Of a stretch of DNA of 6,044 nucleotides, positions 5,269-6,044 are shown piece after piece. Positions within the stretch are counted from its first letter, which is position 1. Each line of letters begins with the position of its first letter. The stretch covers positions 1 through 6,044 of the forward strand of contig SKHS01000124.1 of assembly GCA_007116835.1 (NCBI GenBank). The letters are read 5' to 3'. The translations under genes were made by a program, and so were the position numbers. This DNA comes from Halomonas sp. GTDB taxonomy: Bacteria > Pseudomonadota > Gammaproteobacteria > Pseudomonadales > Halomonadaceae. The notes beneath the pieces are model-generated. The model saw only the letters and a list, made by a program, of their open reading frames with translations. It was not told the origin of the DNA and made no database searches.

Positions 5269-6044
5269 TCAGTGCTGTTTCGCTTCTTCGCGCAGCACAA
5301 ATTTTTGAATTTTGCCCGTTGACGTTTTTGGCAGCTCACTAAAAATGATTGTCTTGGGTACTTTGAAACTCGCTAACTGCTCTCGGCCGTGAGCAATAAT
5401 GTCGGCTTCAGTACTTTCACCATAACCGATTTTTAATTTAACAAACGCACAGGGCGTCTCGCCCCATTTTTCATCGGGCTTGGCAACAACGGCGGCTTCT
5501 TCTACTGCTGGGTGGCTATAAATGGCATCTTCCACTTCGATGGTGGAGATATTTTCACCGCCAGAAATAATGATGTCTTTAGAGCGGTCTTTAATCTCGA
5601 TGTAGCCATCGGCGTGCCAAACCGCGAGATCACCGGTATGGTACCAGCCGCCTTCCAGGGCTTTCTCAGTGGCTTCGGCATTCTTCAGATAGCCTTTCAT
5701 CACGTTGTTGCCGCGCATCAAAATTTCACCGATGGTCTCGCCATCCTTCGCGACAGGCTCAAGGGTTAGCGGGTCAGCGACACACAGCGCTTCGAGCATG
5801 TGGTAGCGCACCCCTTGGCGCGCCTTGATCTTGGCGCGGGACTCCAGCGGCAGCTCATTCCACGCTTCACGCCAAGCGCAAACCGTCACCGGGCCATAAA
5901 CCTCGGTTAACCCGTACACATGGGTCACTTCAATGCCGAGTTTCTCAACACCAGCAATCACGGACGCAGGCGGCGCGGCACCGGCAGTGGTCACTTTAAC
6001 CGGATGATCAAATTCACGCTTCTGATCAGCAGGTAAGTTCACAA
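5269..6044 (-). CDS. AMP-forming acyl-CoA ligase (AlkK/DmdB type), C-terminal part
   Basis: At least 257 residues of the C-terminal half are present and the gene continues past the right edge; the GTG at 6040-6042 is an internal valine codon. The enzyme activates a carboxylic acid through an acyl-AMP intermediate and transfers it to CoA. Numbering from that valine, ANL-superfamily motifs are TAGAAPP (19-25), YGLTE (43-47, adenylate binding), YHTGDLA (134-140, ribose-binding D138), the hinge KDRSKD (151-156), and PKTSTGKIQK (238-247) with the catalytic lysine K244. The segment VYGLTEVYGPVTVCAW and the following ARQGVRY resemble the medium-chain fatty acid ligase AlkK and methylmercaptopropionyl-CoA ligase DmdB group; this is from memory of the family. 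Medium-chain fatty acids are the simplest substrate guess. It is the first visible gene of the operon and feeds the dehydrogenase and hydratase downstream. Confidence 0.93.
   Translation of the reverse strand, partial: VNLPADQKREFDHPVKVTTAGAAPPASVIAGVEKLGIEVTHVYGLTEVYGPVTVCAWREAWNELPLESRAKIKARQGVRYHMLEALCVADPLTLEPVAKDGETIGEILMRGNNVMKGYLKNAEATEKALEGGWYHTGDLAVWHADGYIEIKDRSKDIIISGGENISTIEVEDAIYSHPAVEEAAVVAKPDEKWGETPCAFVKLKIGYGESTEADIIAHGREQLASFKVPKTIIFSELPKTSTGKIQKFVLREEAKQH

Noticed and set aside
6040..6042. GTG as a start codon for the acyl-CoA ligase
   Set aside because: Starting here would remove the N-terminal half, including the first ATP-binding motif of the ANL superfamily. The frame is open to the window edge, so the gene simply continues outside.
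1..6044. Mobile element, defence island, phage or CRISPR signal
   Set aside because: There are no transposase or integrase motifs, no repeated spacer-type array, no tRNA boundary, and the gene order is a simple same-strand run of metabolic and envelope genes.

Overview
The window looks like ordinary chromosome from a gammaproteobacterium, probably a marine or moderately halophilic one of the Halomonas type. That placement is an inference from gene content (YaeQ, an LpxR-type lipid A deacylase, an AlkK/DmdB-type acyl-CoA ligase, a TonB receptor with a Fur-type promoter) and from mid-50s percent GC in the catabolic genes; no marker gene settles it. All seven recognised genes lie on the minus strand, so transcription runs from the right edge to the left. 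No mobile element, CRISPR array, rRNA or tRNA was seen, and no gap between genes exceeds 300 bases.

Right part (about 3440-6044): a fatty-acid or short-chain acyl-CoA degradation operon. It begins off the window with an AMP-forming acyl-CoA ligase (C-terminal part only). After 14 bases comes an NAD-dependent 3-hydroxyacyl-CoA dehydrogenase, and after a further 131-base gap holding a long hairpin comes an enoyl-CoA hydratase. A rho-independent terminator follows the hydratase. Together these activate an acid to its CoA thioester, hydrate the enoyl-CoA and oxidise the 3-hydroxyacyl-CoA. The acyl-CoA dehydrogenase and thiolase needed to complete a cycle are not in the window.

Middle part (about 1890-3440): three apparently separate housekeeping or envelope genes: a Ser-type glutathione S-transferase, a YaeQ-family PD-(D/E)XK-fold protein, and an outer-membrane beta-barrel of the LpxR (lipid A 3'-O-deacylase) family. 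The gap between yaeQ and lpxR carries two 7-bp inverted repeats.

Left part (1-900): an AT-rich gene for a small membrane protein made of two copies of one ~37-residue unit, then a perfect 28-bp palindrome. Last comes the start of a TonB-dependent outer-membrane receptor. Its control region is the clearest regulatory signal in the window: TTGACA and TATATT separated by 17 bp, with two overlapping Fur-box matches across the expected start of transcription, which points to an iron-repressed siderophore or metal receptor.

I found no convincing new multi-gene system. The items most worth a second look are the palindrome at 329-356, the Fur/GATC promoter architecture at 207-264, the duplicated small membrane protein, and the hairpin inside the acyl-CoA operon.
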